Source: Bacteroidales bacterium
GTDB lineage: Bacteria; Bacteroidota; Bacteroidia; Bacteroidales; UBA12077
DNA length: 32,729 bases
Direction of reading: 5' to 3'
NCBI GenBank assembly: GCA_030611105.1
Contig: JAUWQL010000026.1
Coordinates: 1 to 32,729 of the forward strand
The position numbers and the translations under genes were made by a program. Of the stretch, positions 5,700 to 14,210 are shown one piece after another (position 1 is the stretch's first letter; every line of letters begins with the position of its first letter). The notes under the pieces were generated by a model. That model was not told the DNA's origin. It saw only the letters and a program-made list of their open reading frames with translations, and ran no database searches.

Positions 5700-8162
5700 T
5701 TAAGAAACTTTCAATGGTTTTTTGACTTTATCTTTTAGTATTGCAATATCTAAGACTTCCATAATTTCATTCACATAATGAAAGCTTAATCCTTTTAGAT
5801 ATATATCTTTTATTTTGCTAATATCTTTTCTGTTATCATCAGATAAAATTATGTCAGTAATATTGGCACGTTTTGCAGCTAATATTTTTTCCTTAATGCC
5901 TCCAACAGGCAACACTTTACCACGTAAAGTAATTTCACCGGTCATTGCTGTTTTTTGTCTAACTTTTCTCTGTGTAAAAATTGATGCAAGTGATGTTGCC
6001 ATAGTAACACCAGCCGACGGGCCATCCTTTGGAATAGCTCCTTCAGGAACATGAATGTGGATGTTCCAGTTTTCAAAAGCTTCGTCAGGAATATTTAATT
6101 CCGCTGCATGCGATTTTATGTATTCAAGTGCAATTACAGCAGATTCTTTCATTACATCACCCAAATTACCTGTTAAAGTAAGTTTTCCTTTTCCTTTACT
6201 TAAACTACTTTCAACAAATAATATTTCTCCTCCAACGGCAGTCCATGCCAAGCCTGTTACAACACCGGCAAATTCATTTCCCTGATATTTATCTTTTGAA
6301 AACTCAGGCGGACCTAAGATTTCTTTAATATTATCAACTGTAAGCGATTTATTAAACTCCTCTTCCAAAGCAATTTTTCTGGCCAGGCTTCTTGTTACCT
6401 TAGCAATCGTTTTATCTAAAGTTCTAACACCCGACTCGCGAGTATGATTTTCGACGATATATTCTAGAACTTTCCTGTTATAAGAAACTTTCGATTTTTC
6501 TACACCATGTGCATCAAGCTGTTTCGGAATTAAATGACGCTTAGCAATTTCTATTTTCTCTTCAACAATATAACCACTAACATCAATCATTTCCATCCTG
6601 TCGCGTAATGCAGGATTAATTGTCGATAATGTATTAGCAGTAGCTATGAACATTACATTTGAGAGATCAAATTCCAGTTCCAGATAATTATCGTGGAATG
6701 CACTATTTTGTTCAGGATCTAAAACTTCCAGAAGTGCAGAAGCAGGATCACCATGAAAATCTTTTCCAACCTTATCAATTTCGTCTAAAATAAATACAGG
6801 ATTTGATGATTTTGCCTTTTTTATATTTTGAATAATTCTTCCCGGCATTGCCCCAATGTATGTTTTTCTATGTCCACGAATTTCAGCCTCATCATGTAAT
6901 CCTCCTAATGACATTCTTACATATTTTCTGTCTAAAGCTTTTGCTATTGATTTGCCGAGCGAGGTTTTTCCAACTCCCGGAGGGCCATACAAACATAATA
7001 TTGGTGATTTCAAATCGCCTTTTAATTTAAGTACGGCTAAATATTCCAATATTCTGTCTTTAACTTGTTCTAATCCAAAATGATCTTTGTCGAGAATTTT
7101 CTGAGCTCTTTTCAAATCAAAGTTGTCATCGGTAAATTCATTCCATGGAAGATCGAGTAATGTTTGTAAATAATTTAATTGTACAGAATATTCTCCCGTT
7201 GCCGGATTTAACCGGTTTAATTTTTCAACTTCTTTATTAAAAGTTTCAGCAACTTCTTTACCCCACTTTTTATCCTTGGCTTTTTTCTTAATATCTTCTA
7301 TCTCCTGATCTAATGGATTTCCACCTAACTCATCCTGGATAGTTTTCATTTGTTGATGCAGCAAATACTCTCGCTGCTGACGATCTAAATCAGTTTTTAC
7401 CTTACTTTGGATATCATTTTTTAACTCAAGCATTTGTACTTGCTTAGTAAGATGTTCCAGCAATCGAATTGACCGCTCTTTTAAGTTATCAAGCTTAATA
7501 AGTTTTTGTTTATCTTCAATATCGATATCGCTATTAGAGCAAATAAAGTTTATCAAGAACTTACTATTTTCAATATTTCGAACCGCAAATGAAGCTTCAG
7601 GCGGAATATTACTTGATAATTTGATAATTCTCAATGAAAGGTCTTTAAGAGACCCAACAATCGCTTCAAATTCCCGGGTTTTATCTTTTGGCTTTTTATC
7701 TTTTAATAAAGTAACTGTGGCTTTATGATAAGGTTCGGCCTGAACCATTTGAATCATCTCAAACCGCTGTCGTCCTTGAATAATAACAGATGTACTCCCA
7801 TCAGGCATTTCAAGCACTTTCAGAATATGAGCTATAGTACCTACTCTGTACATATCTTCTTCTTCAGGCTCATTTACCTGAGAATCAATCTGAGCTACAG
7901 TACCAATTACTTTATTCTTTTTGTAAATTTCATTTATAAGACGAATTGATTTTTCTCTTCCTACAGTAATCGGAAGAATCACTCCCGGAAATAACACGGT
8001 ATTTCTTAAAGGCAAAATTGGAAGTTCTTTTGGTAATTCTGATTTTTTAAAATCTACATCATCCTCATTGTCTGAAATTAACGGAATAAACTCACCATCA
8101 CTTTCCATATCTGCTGCAAAAAATATACTTTTAAATTTACTCTCTTTTATTTTATCACTCAT
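5700..8162 (-). CDS. lon: ATP-dependent protease Lon
   Basis: Lon is a cytoplasmic AAA+ serine protease that degrades misfolded and regulatory proteins. The 820-residue sequence has the N-terminal substrate domain (about 45-245), a coiled linker, and the AAA module with Walker A GPPGVGKT (393-400) and Walker B VFILDE (456-461). The C-terminal protease domain holds PKDGPSAG with catalytic S716, and GGIKEK with K759, matching the Ser-Lys dyad of E. coli Lon in spacing (43 residues). The acidic N-terminal extension of about 45 residues is common in Bacteroidota. The gene has its own terminator. Upstream (8243-8261) is an inverted repeat, TTGGCA-N7-TGCCAA, which might be an operator. It is not a CIRCE element. 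Confidence 0.97.
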   Translation of the reverse strand: MSDKIKESKFKSIFFAADMESDGEFIPLISDNEDDVDFKKSELPKELPILPLRNTVLFPGVILPITVGREKSIRLINEIYKKNKVIGTVAQIDSQVNEPEEEDMYRVGTIAHILKVLEMPDGSTSVIIQGRQRFEMIQMVQAEPYHKATVTLLKDKKPKDKTREFEAIVGSLKDLSLRIIKLSSNIPPEASFAVRNIENSKFLINFICSNSDIDIEDKQKLIKLDNLKERSIRLLEHLTKQVQMLELKNDIQSKVKTDLDRQQREYLLHQQMKTIQDELGGNPLDQEIEDIKKKAKDKKWGKEVAETFNKEVEKLNRLNPATGEYSVQLNYLQTLLDLPWNEFTDDNFDLKRAQKILDKDHFGLEQVKDRILEYLAVLKLKGDLKSPILCLYGPPGVGKTSLGKSIAKALDRKYVRMSLGGLHDEAEIRGHRKTYIGAMPGRIIQNIKKAKSSNPVFILDEIDKVGKDFHGDPASALLEVLDPEQNSAFHDNYLELEFDLSNVMFIATANTLSTINPALRDRMEMIDVSGYIVEEKIEIAKRHLIPKQLDAHGVEKSKVSYNRKVLEYIVENHTRESGVRTLDKTIAKVTRSLARKIALEEEFNKSLTVDNIKEILGPPEFSKDKYQGNEFAGVVTGLAWTAVGGEILFVESSLSKGKGKLTLTGNLGDVMKESAVIALEYIKSHAAELNIPDEAFENWNIHIHVPEGAIPKDGPSAGVTMATSLASIFTQRKVRQKTAMTGEITLRGKVLPVGGIKEKILAAKRANITDIILSDDNRKDISKIKDIYLKGLSFHYVNEIMEVLDIAILKDKVKKPLKVS

Positions 8163-8242
8163 AATAATATTATCCTTATTAAAAACTTAAGCCCTCACGA
8201 CATCCTGTCAGCCTTTCTATAAAAAAATATCAGGAATTAGAA

Positions 8243-8261
8243 TTGGCAATCACTATGCCAA
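8243..8261. promoter_or_regulatory. Inverted repeat upstream of lon
   Basis: TTGGCA and TGCCAA flank a 7-base spacer, 80-100 bases before the lon start and 24 bases after the GlmU-like stop. It could be a lon operator or a weak end structure for the upstream gene. No T tract follows directly, so termination is less likely. Confidence 0.3.
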
Positions 8262-8284
8262 AAATTAAATTATATTTCTCGGGG

Positions 8285-9472
8285 TTAAAATAAACGATAT
8301 TTAGATGTTCTTTCAAAAATTTCTTTTAGAATGTCTTGTTCGACTTCATCCAGTTTTATATTTCTTCGCTCCATAACTTTTCCTGCTACTTCAAAAGCCT
8401 TATTAATGCCATAAACCGTAAACCCGTGTGCTCCTCCCCACGAAAATGAAGGAACAAAATTACGAGGAAATCCTTCTCCGAAAATATTCGCGTTTACTCC
8501 AACAACTGTTCCTGTATTAAACATTGTATTTATGGCACATTTAGAATGATCGCCCATAATCAGACCACAAAATTGCAATCCTGTTTGTATGAAGCGTTCT
8601 TTTTCATAATTCCACACACGTACTTCGGCGTAATTATTTTTCAGATTCGAATTATTGGTATCAGCACCTAGATTACACCATTCGCCAATTACAGAATTAC
8701 CTAAAAATCCATCATGAGCCTTATTTGAGTATCCGAAAATTACGGAATTATTTACTTCGCCACCCACTTTTGAATAAGGTCCAATTGTTGTTGGACCATA
8801 GATTTTAGCAGATATTTTTAATACAGAATGATCACACAAAGCAAAAGGCCCGCGAATTACACTATTCTCCATAATCTCGGTGTCTTTTCCAATATAAATC
8901 GGGCCGGTATCCGCATTTAGTGTAGCAAACTCTATTTTTGCCCCTTCCTCAATAAAAATATTCTCTTTCCCTAATACATTATTTGTAGTGCTTAATTTTG
9001 CTGATTTTCTACCTTTAGTCAGTAAGTCAAAATCAGATTTTATATTTTCTCCATTTAATCTAAAGATATCCCAGGGCCAAATAATTTTAATTATATCCTT
9101 AGTGTAATCCTTTCTGTTATATTTATTTATGTCTGTATAATCAAAGTTACTAACGCTTTGTTGCTCAAGCTTAACTGCAATTATTTTATCGTTTTTTACA
9201 AGAGCCTCATTTAAATTTATATTTTGAAGACTCTTTAATAAACTGGCATTTGGAATAACTGAACCACTTATTAAGATATTTTCCTTTTCAATATTTAACT
9301 TATATTTTACTTGCAAATACTCTTGAGTAAGGTATGACATTTTAACACCAAGATGTTTCTCCCATTTTTCTCTAATTGTTAAAATTCCTGATCGAACTTC
9401 GCAAACAGGCCTTGTAAAAGTCAATGGTAATAAGTTATTCCAGGATTTATCGTCAAATAAAATATAATTCAT
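8285..9472 (-). CDS. GlmU-like sugar nucleotidyltransferase / left-handed beta-helix protein
   Basis: The 395-residue protein belongs to a family common in Bacteroidota and annotated as putative sugar nucleotidyltransferase or GlmU-like. It opens with NYILFDDKSWNNLLPLTFTRPVCEVRSGIL, a variant nucleotidyltransferase start in place of the canonical GGxGTR loop. After a linker (about residues 100-170) comes a hexapeptide-repeat left-handed beta-helix (about 175-350) with repeats such as TGPIYIGKDTEIMENSVIRG and GPTTIGPYSKVGGEVNNSVI. The beta-helix suggests sugar-phosphate acyl or nucleotidyl transfer in envelope precursor synthesis. The substrate is unknown and activity may be altered. It lies between rpmE2 (with its own terminator) and lon. 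Confidence 0.8.
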   Translation of the reverse strand: MNYILFDDKSWNNLLPLTFTRPVCEVRSGILTIREKWEKHLGVKMSYLTQEYLQVKYKLNIEKENILISGSVIPNASLLKSLQNINLNEALVKNDKIIAVKLEQQSVSNFDYTDINKYNRKDYTKDIIKIIWPWDIFRLNGENIKSDFDLLTKGRKSAKLSTTNNVLGKENIFIEEGAKIEFATLNADTGPIYIGKDTEIMENSVIRGPFALCDHSVLKISAKIYGPTTIGPYSKVGGEVNNSVIFGYSNKAHDGFLGNSVIGEWCNLGADTNNSNLKNNYAEVRVWNYEKERFIQTGLQFCGLIMGDHSKCAINTMFNTGTVVGVNANIFGEGFPRNFVPSFSWGGAHGFTVYGINKAFEVAGKVMERRNIKLDEVEQDILKEIFERTSKYRLF

Positions 9473-9498
9473 AACGCAGTCTTTTTTAATGACATTGA

Positions 9499-9506
9499 CA
9501 AATTTA
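9499..9506 (-). promoter_or_regulatory. Candidate -7 box for the GlmU-like gene
   Basis: The minus strand reads TAAATTTG, a full TAnnTTTG match, about 26 bases before the start at 9472 and just after the rpmE2 terminator. The -33 region overlaps the terminator and lacks a clear TTG. Confidence 0.4.
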
Positions 9507-9512
9507 CATAAA

Positions 9513-9537
9513 AAAAGCTCCGGAATTCGGAGCTTTT
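9513..9537 (-). terminator. Intrinsic terminator of rpmE2
   Basis: The GCTCCG / CGGAGC stem with a 5-base loop is flanked by A residues. On the minus strand it is followed by seven Ts. It lies just past the rpmE2 stop at 9560. Confidence 0.85.
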
Positions 9538-9559
9538 CAAATTTTATACAGAGTATGGA

Positions 9560-9823
9560 TTATTTTTTCTTTTCTATATGTTTTTTATACTTACTCATAT
9601 ACTTATCAACACGTCCAGCTGTGTCAACAAGTTTCATTTTACCCGTATAGAAAGGGTGAGAAGTATTTGAAATCTCAATTTTTATTAATGGATATTCTTT
9701 CCCATCATCATATTTAATGGTATCTTTTGTAGGCGCAGTTGATTTTGTTAAAAACATTTCACCATTTGACATATCCTTAAAAACTATTAAACGATAATTG
9801 TCCGGATGTATTCCCTTTTTCAT
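9560..9823 (-). CDS. rpmE2: 50S ribosomal protein L31 type B
   Basis: This 87-residue large-subunit ribosomal protein matches type B L31: [26 protein letters not shown] at the start, [24 protein letters not shown] in the second half, and a lysine-rich tail. It has no cysteines, so it lacks the zinc ribbon of the C+ form, and its synthesis would not depend on zinc. A clear AAAGGAG Shine-Dalgarno sequence (9831-9837) lies 7 bases before the ATG, unusual for this phylum. The gene has its own promoter and terminator. Confidence 0.95.
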   Translation of the reverse strand: MKKGIHPDNYRLIVFKDMSNGEMFLTKSTAPTKDTIKYDDGKEYPLIKIEISNTSHPFYTGKMKLVDTAGRVDKYMSKYKKHIEKKK

Positions 9824-9881
9824 CTTTAAACTCCTTTATATTTTGCTATACTTTTTATTCTAAATAAAACTTAATGGCTTG

Positions 9882-9911
9882 CAAAATTAATTATTGTTAT
9901 TATAAATACAA
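9882..9911 (-). promoter_or_regulatory. Promoter of rpmE2
   Basis: The minus strand has TTG (9911-9909), a 19-base spacer and TAATTTTG (9889-9882). Both boxes match the Bacteroidota consensus. Transcription would start near 9876, giving a leader of about 53 bases. The same octamer occurs again at 9909-9916. Confidence 0.6.
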
Positions 9912-9952
9912 AATTAAATTGCTGTTTTTTAATTATTTATTTAAGGGGACCT

Positions 9953-11410
9953 CTAAAGCGAGAACCATTTATTCAAATCATAGTTTGATTTACCTTTCAT
10001 CTCTTTGTGTACAAACTCATTGGTGTATTTATTATATTCATATTCCATTCCCCATTTTTTATGATTTTTTGCAACTTCTTCAACTGCAAAAACAAAATAA
10101 TCAATTTCAGAATCTAAAGTTGTCGGATGAATCGACCAACGTATCCACCCTGGTTTTCGCGAAAGATCACCGTGATTAATCAAATCGGTTATTTCACGTG
10201 AATAATCATAACTTACATCTAAAAGATAATGCCCGTAAGTTCCTGCACAGGCACACCCCCCGCGTACTTGAATTCCATAACGATCACTCAATAATTTAAC
10301 AACCAAATTAAAATGAACATTCTCAATATAAAAAGAAAGTGCTCCTATACGATTTATCACATTATCGGCTAAAATCTTAACTCCCTGAATAGTTTTTAAA
10401 CCTTTAAACGCCCGAGGGATTAATTCTTTTTCGCGATTTTCAATATTTTCGATTCCCATTTGATTTTTTAATTCAAATGTAAGTGCTGTTTTTATAGCTT
10501 GTAAAAATCCCGGTGTTCCTCCGTCTTCTCTTAATTCAATATCATCAATATATTTATACTCTCCCCAGCGGTTTGTCCAATCTACTGTACCTCCTCCAGG
10601 GCTATCCGGTACTTTGCAATTATATAAACTCGAATCAAATATCATAATACCTGCCGTGCCCGGTCCGCCGAGAAATTTATGTGGCGAAAAGAAAATTGCA
10701 TCAAGTTTTTCCATTGGATCTTCAGGGTGCATATTTATTTCTACATAAGGTGCCGATGCCGCAAAATCAATAAAACAAACGCCACCATATTCATGCATTA
10801 ATTTTGCCAATTTATGAAATGGAGGTTTTACTCCTGTAACATTTGATGCAGCAGAAAATGATCCTATTTTCAGTTTTCTGTCTTTGTACTTTTCTAATTG
10901 TTCACGAAGCTTTTCGGGATCGACTAAAAGATTTTCATCGGGATCGATTATCACCACATCACAAATTGTTTCGTGCCAGGATGTTTGATTAGAATGATGC
11001 TCCATGTGAGTAATAAAAACAACAGGTTTATCATCATCCCTCGGGCATTGACTTTCAATTCTTTTAAGACCTAATATTCTTTGAAATTTATTTATAACAG
11101 CAGTCATTCCAAATCCGGCTTGCATTAAAACATCATTTGAATCTGCATTTACGTATTGTTTAATTAATTTTTGAGCATAATGATAACTATGAGTCATTAA
11201 AGTTCCTGTTTCGCTTGTTTCGGTATGAGTATTTGCTACAAAAGGACCGAACTCCTCTAATATTTTTTGCTCAATAGGTTTATATAATCTGCCACTTGCA
11301 ATCCAATCGGCATACATAATTTTTTGTTCTCCATAAGGAGACTTGTATGTTGAATCAATTCCAACTATATTTTTCCTAAATTGCTCAAAATAAGATTCTA
11401 ATGATTTCAT
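9953..11410 (-). CDS. Class V aminotransferase, SufS/Csd-like cysteine desulfurase homologue
   Basis: The 485-residue PLP enzyme has the class V aminotransferase layout. MEHHSNQ (H138) stacks on PLP, CFIDFAASAP (D215) binds the pyridine nitrogen, and SPHKFLGGPG carries the PLP lysine K245. A C-terminal loop, RGGCACAGTYGHYL, has C386 and C388 where SufS-type enzymes hold the catalytic cysteine. Cysteine desulfurases take sulfur from cysteine as an enzyme persulfide; some relatives act on selenocysteine or other substrates. It is longer than SufS (about 400 residues), with insertions around 265-300 and 395-425. It follows a second desulfurase gene on the same strand, but a terminator and a -7 box between them suggest separate transcription. 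A link to the DsrC operon is inferred from position. Confidence 0.8.
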   Translation of the reverse strand: MKSLESYFEQFRKNIVGIDSTYKSPYGEQKIMYADWIASGRLYKPIEQKILEEFGPFVANTHTETSETGTLMTHSYHYAQKLIKQYVNADSNDVLMQAGFGMTAVINKFQRILGLKRIESQCPRDDDKPVVFITHMEHHSNQTSWHETICDVVIIDPDENLLVDPEKLREQLEKYKDRKLKIGSFSAASNVTGVKPPFHKLAKLMHEYGGVCFIDFAASAPYVEINMHPEDPMEKLDAIFFSPHKFLGGPGTAGIMIFDSSLYNCKVPDSPGGGTVDWTNRWGEYKYIDDIELREDGGTPGFLQAIKTALTFELKNQMGIENIENREKELIPRAFKGLKTIQGVKILADNVINRIGALSFYIENVHFNLVVKLLSDRYGIQVRGGCACAGTYGHYLLDVSYDYSREITDLINHGDLSRKPGWIRWSIHPTTLDSEIDYFVFAVEEVAKNHKKWGMEYEYNKYTNEFVHKEMKGKSNYDLNKWFSL

Positions 11411-11443
11411 TACAGAGTGATTTTTATAATACTAACTGGGACA

Positions 11444-11451
11444 CAAAAGTA
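11444..11451 (-). promoter_or_regulatory. Candidate -7 box for the 485-residue desulfurase-like gene
   Basis: The minus strand reads TACTTTTG, a full TAnnTTTG match, about 34 bases before the start at 11410. No clear -33 TTG is seen. Confidence 0.4.
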
Positions 11452-11510
11452 GAATAAAGGTTTAAAAAAGAAAAATAAAATTTTGATATTTTTCAATTAA
11501 TTCCTTAAAA

Positions 11511-11538
11511 TTAACTCCGCCCTAAAGGACGGAGTTAA
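11511..11538 (-). terminator. Terminator of the DsrC/desulfurase operon
   Basis: A 9-bp perfect stem (TTAACTCCG / CGGAGTTAA), with an inner CCT/AGG, lies 60 bases after the desulfurase stop at 11598. On the minus strand TTTTAAGG follows. Confidence 0.8.
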
Positions 11539-11597
11539 TCAAACAAATATTAAAGTCGTAAAGTAGAATTAAATAAAAGTAAGAAGTGTTGTACTGT

Positions 11598-12758
11598 TCA
11601 CCCTCTAATGGATGCGATATCCTTTACTGCTTCGATTGCTTTATCAATATGTTCCTGAATAGTAAACGCACCAATACTAAACCGTACAGCTCCATGTATA
11701 TCAAATGTTCCAATTACCTCATGTACAAGAGGAGCACAATGCAAGCCTGTACGGCATGCAATATTATAATCGACATCCAGCATGGTTCCTACATCCCCTG
11801 CTTCAAATCCTTTGACATTGAAACATAATACAGGATTTTGATTTTCTCTGCTTGTTGCACAATATGTTGTTACATTTTCAATATTTTGCATACCGGCACG
11901 GAGTTTTTCCCAAAGATCCATTTCTTTGTTATGGATGTTTTCAATTCCTTGTTCATTAACCCATTTCACTCCGGCATGTAAGCCAGCTACACCAACTAAA
12001 TTCATTGTTCCGCATTCCAAACGATAAGGAAATTCTTCGAGATGAGTTTTTACTGCTGATCTTACTCCGGTTCCTCCAAATCGTGTTCCTTTAATAGGAA
12101 TACCTTCCATAACATATGAGCCTCCAATTCCTGTAGGTCCCATTAAACATTTGTGTCCGGTAAACACTAAGGCATCAATTCCCATGGCTTTCATATCAAC
12201 AGCTACCGCACCGGCACTTTGGCTTGTGTCGGCTATGAAATATACTCCTTTATCTTTACATATTTTACCTATTTCTGCCAATGGCTGTATTGTTCCAATA
12301 ACATTAGAACAATGATTTACAACCACCATCTTTGTATTTGACTTAATTGCATTTTTTATATCATCTGGATTAACATATCCATCCTGGTTAAAAGTAACAT
12401 ATGTTAATTCAATAGTGCCATCTTGCTCAAGGTGATATAACGGACGTAAAACTGAATTATGCTCAAGTTTTGTTGTTATAACGTGATCTCCCTTTTCTGC
12501 CATACCTTGCAACAGCATGTTAAGCGAATCACTTGCATTATAACTAAATGTCAGGCGTTCCGGATCATCTCCGTTAAAAAGCTCGGTTAGCATTTTTCTG
12601 GTGGCACTAACCATTTCTTCTGTTTCAATGGCAGCATCAAAACCAGATCGCCCGGGACTTACTCCATGAGTTCGATAAAAAGTATCCATAAATTTATATA
12701 CTTCTTCGGGTTTAGGAAAAGTAGTCGCCGAGTTGTCTAAATAAATTAAATCGTTCAT
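11598..12758 (-). CDS. Cysteine desulfurase family protein (class V aminotransferase)
   Basis: This 386-residue PLP enzyme starts with the NifS-family opening IYLDNSATTFPKP. It has EHNS (H100) for PLP stacking, D177 in FIADTSQSAG, the PLP lysine K203 in TGHKCLMGPTGIGG, and the catalytic cysteine C341 in the loop CRTGLHCAP. It should convert cysteine to alanine, holding the sulfur as a persulfide for transfer. The TGHKxLxGPxG form fits the cysteine desulfurase subfamily common in anaerobes and Bacteroidota rather than IscS. It is the fourth intact gene of the dsrC operon, after a 155-base structured spacer. This suggests it supplies sulfur to, or acts on, the DsrC carrier. That link is inference from gene order. 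Confidence 0.88.
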   Translation of the reverse strand: MNDLIYLDNSATTFPKPEEVYKFMDTFYRTHGVSPGRSGFDAAIETEEMVSATRKMLTELFNGDDPERLTFSYNASDSLNMLLQGMAEKGDHVITTKLEHNSVLRPLYHLEQDGTIELTYVTFNQDGYVNPDDIKNAIKSNTKMVVVNHCSNVIGTIQPLAEIGKICKDKGVYFIADTSQSAGAVAVDMKAMGIDALVFTGHKCLMGPTGIGGSYVMEGIPIKGTRFGGTGVRSAVKTHLEEFPYRLECGTMNLVGVAGLHAGVKWVNEQGIENIHNKEMDLWEKLRAGMQNIENVTTYCATSRENQNPVLCFNVKGFEAGDVGTMLDVDYNIACRTGLHCAPLVHEVIGTFDIHGAVRFSIGAFTIQEHIDKAIEAVKDIASIRG

Positions 12759-12830
12759 TTTATTTGTGTTTTAGTATGTTTTGTTTTAGTATCTTATTCC
12801 ATAACCTTAAATCCGCAGCAATTAATTTAA

Positions 12831-12913
12831 AAGCCTGATAGCAAGGGCTTGGTTTAAACCAATAATTTCGCCAACAGGCTTAATATCAATAAACCAAACC
12901 CTCGCCTGCGAAA
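12831..12913 (-). other. Structured spacer between dsrK-like and desulfurase genes
   Basis: In the minus-strand RNA, 12905-12891 pairs with 12855-12841 over 15 bp including two G-U pairs. In addition, 12913-12908 (TTTCGC) pairs with 12871-12866 (GCGAAA), and 12881-12875 (AAGCCTG) pairs with 12837-12831 (CAGGCTT). The second and third stems each have one arm inside the loop of the first, so they form pseudoknots or alternatives. A GGTTTAAACC palindrome (12851-12860) lies in the middle. No known riboswitch is recognised. It could be a cis-regulatory RNA, a processing site or a repeat remnant. Confidence 0.45.
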
Positions 12914-14209
12914 TCAAGGCATGACAATTGCATCTGCAACAATCTCTGCAATTGTTTTTATTTGTACATTCAGTTTAAAAGCAGCATTAATTTGTATTAA
13001 CTGATCAGCACAGTTATGACAAGGAGTAACAACTATTTCTGCACCTGTTTTTCGAATTTGTTCAGCTTTTAATTCTGCAATCTTCATACGACGGTCGTTA
13101 TATTCGCTCATAGCTAATTGACCACCTCCTCCGCCACAACATAAATTATCGGCTTTGGTAGGACTCATTTCGATAAAATTCTTAACAGATTTTTCTAAAA
13201 TATATCGTTGTTCATCAATAACACCGCCACTTCGAGCAAGATTACAAGGGTCGTGAAGAGTTACTTTTTGTTGTATTTTTTCAGGATCAACAATGATTTT
13301 GCCTTCTCTAATATACTTCCCAATAAATTCAACTGATGTTGTAACATCAAATGGATATTCTTTTTGTATATAATTTGGTCCTTCCCAACGAAACGCTCTT
13401 GATCCATGTCCACACTCAGCCAACACACATGTTTTTGCATTTAGATTAAATATTTCGTCATACAATCGTTGTGATATAATAGCTGCTTCCTCATTATTTC
13501 CTGAATAGTATGCATAGTTTGTTACATCATACATTTTTGTAGATAATGTCCAGCTCTCTTTTGCCACATGAAAAATTTTTGCCATAGCAGAGATTGACAG
13601 TGGAAAGAATTTTGGTTCTCTGGGATTTAGAGTATATAAGATATCTTTGCCTTTCTCATTTAAATAAATTTTAGCATTGTCATCATTTACTTCAAATCTA
13701 AGATCATCTTCGAGCCATGTTAATGTATCTACAAAATCCTGATCACTGATTCCCATGTTATTACCTGTTTCAATAGCTGCATTCACAGTCGCTTGTAAAG
13801 ATTCCGGAACATAGCCCATATTGGAAAGCATTTTTCTCCCCGTACTCACCAAATAACTAATATCAACACCAATCGAACAATGAGAAACGCAGCGACCACA
13901 CATGGCACATGCTCCAAATAGTAGATCTATCATTTCTTCTACGGTCTCATTATTTAACTCTCTGGCTCCAACAAGTTTAGGAGCTATTTTACCGATAAAT
14001 GTTTTATATCGCCTGTATATTGATGCAACTAAATCTACTTTTTTAGCCGGTATATATTTTTCATTATGATCTGTAAGATAATATATGCAACTTTCTGCAC
14101 ATAGTCCACAATGGACACAACTATTAAGATGTGTAAGAAGTTTACTATCCTTAAAGTTTTCAAAAACTTCTAAGCCTTTATCAATTTTTTCTTGTGTCAG
14201 GTTTTCCAT
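12914..14209 (-). CDS. DsrK/HdrD-like iron-sulfur reductase subunit
   Basis: From the ATG at 14209 the protein has 431 residues. It holds two ferredoxin-type [4Fe-4S] motifs, CVHCGLCAESC (C31, C34, C37, C41) and CAMCGRCVSHC (C101, C104, C107, C111). A C-terminal CCG domain follows, with C322, C357-C358-G and C397-x-x-C400, the pattern that binds the noncubane cluster in HdrB/HdrD and DsrK. A degenerate first CCG half is seen at ECGHGSRAFRWEG. Known relatives (HdrD, DsrK, TmcB, HmeD) reduce or oxidise disulfides or trisulfides with electrons from a membrane cytochrome b. The start at 14209 comes one base after the dsrM-like stop, indicating coupling; an ATG at 14248 would add 13 residues and overlap that gene. 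The protein is soluble and probably docks on the cytoplasmic face. Confidence 0.88.
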   Translation of the reverse strand: MENLTQEKIDKGLEVFENFKDSKLLTHLNSCVHCGLCAESCIYYLTDHNEKYIPAKKVDLVASIYRRYKTFIGKIAPKLVGARELNNETVEEMIDLLFGACAMCGRCVSHCSIGVDISYLVSTGRKMLSNMGYVPESLQATVNAAIETGNNMGISDQDFVDTLTWLEDDLRFEVNDDNAKIYLNEKGKDILYTLNPREPKFFPLSISAMAKIFHVAKESWTLSTKMYDVTNYAYYSGNNEEAAIISQRLYDEIFNLNAKTCVLAECGHGSRAFRWEGPNYIQKEYPFDVTTSVEFIGKYIREGKIIVDPEKIQQKVTLHDPCNLARSGGVIDEQRYILEKSVKNFIEMSPTKADNLCCGGGGGQLAMSEYNDRRMKIAELKAEQIRKTGAEIVVTPCHNCADQLIQINAAFKLNVQIKTIAEIVADAIVMP

Positions 14210-14210
14210 A

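Noticed and set aside
6055-6285. Plus-strand open frames opposite lon (also at 5815-6054, 6848-7083 and 7725-7949)
   Set aside because: All mirror the conserved lon coding sequence and show no protein features of their own.
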